Assembly (NCBI GenBank): GCA_046160245.1
Contig: JBJXGU010000236.1
Coordinates: 1-6,455, forward strand
Source: JAJTFW01 sp046160245
GTDB lineage: Bacteria; Bacteroidota; Bacteroidia; AKYH767-A; OLB10
Reading direction: 5' to 3'
DNA length: 6,455 nucleotides
Position numbers and translations under genes: made by a program. The notes under the pieces were generated by a model. It was not told the origin of the DNA. It searched no databases and was given only the letters and a program-made list of their open reading frames with translations. Shown here one piece after another: positions 5,891-6,455 of this stretch. The first letter of the stretch is position 1, and every line of letters begins with the position of its first letter.

Positions 5891-6455
5891 ATGACTCACT
5901 CATCTGCTAAACATATCATTATTGTAGGTCCTGCACACCCTTTGCGTGGTGGCATTGCCGCTTTTAATGAGCGATTGGCATTGGCATTACAGGAAGATGG
6001 GCACCTAGTAACGATTTATACTTTCTCCTACCAATATCCCAACTTTCTTTTCCCTGGGAAGACGCAATACTCCACAGATCCAGCTCCTGAAAATTTAGAT
6101 ATTCAGGTAAAGGTTCATTCTGTAAATCCATTTAATTGGTGGAAGATTGGATCAGAAATAAAAAAATTAGCACCCGATCATTTGATCTTACGATTCTGGA
6201 TTCCCTTCATGGCTCCTTGCTTGGGGAAGATTGGTCGCATCGTAAAGAGAAATAAAAAAACGCGTATCACCGGACTCCTCGACAATATCATTCCACACGA
6301 AAAAAGGTTGGGTGATGTACCGTTAACGAAATACTTTACACATACTTGTGACGATTTTATGTCGATGTCGCACCAAGTCACTCAAGACCTAAAACAATTT
6401 TCGGATACCCCTTGCCGTTATAGTCCGCATCCGGTTTATGATCATTATGGAAAAG
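5891..6455 (+). CDS. GT-B fold glycosyltransferase (GT4-like), N-terminal part (3' end outside window)
   Basis: The frame runs from ATG at 5891-5893 with no stop to the last base, giving 188 residues; such enzymes usually have 350-400. The N-terminus is a classic GT-B first strand and glycine loop: HIIIVGPAHPLRGGIAAFNERLA (8-30), where the PLRGGIA loop is the acceptor-side glycine motif of GT4-like enzymes. The visible part is the acceptor-binding domain; the nucleotide-sugar domain with the E.......E motif lies beyond the edge. Hydrophobic-aromatic strands such as DHLILRFWIPFM (about 97-108) and a later ITGLLDNIIPHEK (about 127-139) fit this fold. The start is 40 bp after the GT2 stop in the same direction, with an A-rich leader GAAAAAGCGA and no promoter box of its own, so cotranscription is likely. 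The sugar and acceptor are unknown. Confidence 0.83.
   Translation, partial: MTHSSAKHIIIVGPAHPLRGGIAAFNERLALALQEDGHLVTIYTFSYQYPNFLFPGKTQYSTDPAPENLDIQVKVHSVNPFNWWKIGSEIKKLAPDHLILRFWIPFMAPCLGKIGRIVKRNKKTRITGLLDNIIPHEKRLGDVPLTKYFTHTCDDFMSMSHQVTQDLKQFSDTPCRYSPHPVYDHYGK

Noticed and set aside
6178..6381. Minus-strand open frame of 67 codons near the right edge
   Set aside because: It lies antisense to the GT-B glycosyltransferase frame, which stays open for 565 bases and has clear fold motifs.
1..6455. Mobile, defence or CRISPR system
   Set aside because: No transposase, integrase, nuclease, toxin-antitoxin pair, direct-repeat array or tRNA attachment site was seen; apart from the exported protein, the genes belong to common families.

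Overview
The window looks like a piece of a Bacteroidota chromosome, probably from the Flavobacteriia/Sphingobacteriia side, though I cannot place it to genus. The DNA is AT-rich. Start codons lack Shine-Dalgarno sequences. Perfect copies of the Bacteroidota -7 promoter element TAnnTTTG lie before four transcription units. The DUF4199-GT2 gene pair is also typical of this phylum. The content is mostly chromosomal housekeeping and cell-envelope genes. I see no phage, IS, CRISPR or toxin-antitoxin genes.

Layout: (1) 1-480 (+) is the C-terminal half of miaA (tRNA A37 dimethylallyltransferase), cut by the window's left edge. (2) 484-912 (-) is a small GNAT N-acetyltransferase convergent with miaA, only 3 bp between the stop codons. 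Its promoter at 934-941 shows that the real start is the ATG at 912, not an upstream TTG. (3) 913-1039 is a divergent intergenic region. (4) 1040-3361 (+) is a large exported protein with tetratricopeptide-like repeats and no recognised function. (5) 3368-3409 is a perfect 42-bp palindrome between two convergent genes, a REP-like element and possible bidirectional terminator. (6) 3419-4075 (-) is a short-form transaldolase whose active-site residues favour transaldolase over fructose-6-phosphate aldolase. (7) 4175 to about 4277 (+) is the small bacterial SRP RNA (4.5S RNA, ffs) with its own promoter and a terminator-like end. (8) 4346-4882 (+) is a DUF4199 membrane protein, apparently on a leaderless mRNA. 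Its stop overlaps the start of (9) 4879-5850 (+), a polyprenyl-phosphate-type GT2 glycosyltransferase with two C-terminal membrane helices. After 40 bp comes (10) 5891-6455 (+), the N-terminal part of a GT-B (GT4-like) glycosyltransferase, cut by the right edge.

How they fit: units 8-10 look like one envelope glycosylation operon, in which a small membrane protein is coupled to a membrane-anchored GT2 and followed by a second glycosyltransferase. Units 1, 6 and 7 are independent core functions: tRNA modification, pentose phosphate metabolism and membrane protein targeting. The least explained objects are the exported repeat protein, the 42-bp palindrome and the DUF4199/GT2 partnership. I found no convincing evidence of a wholly new multi-gene system.
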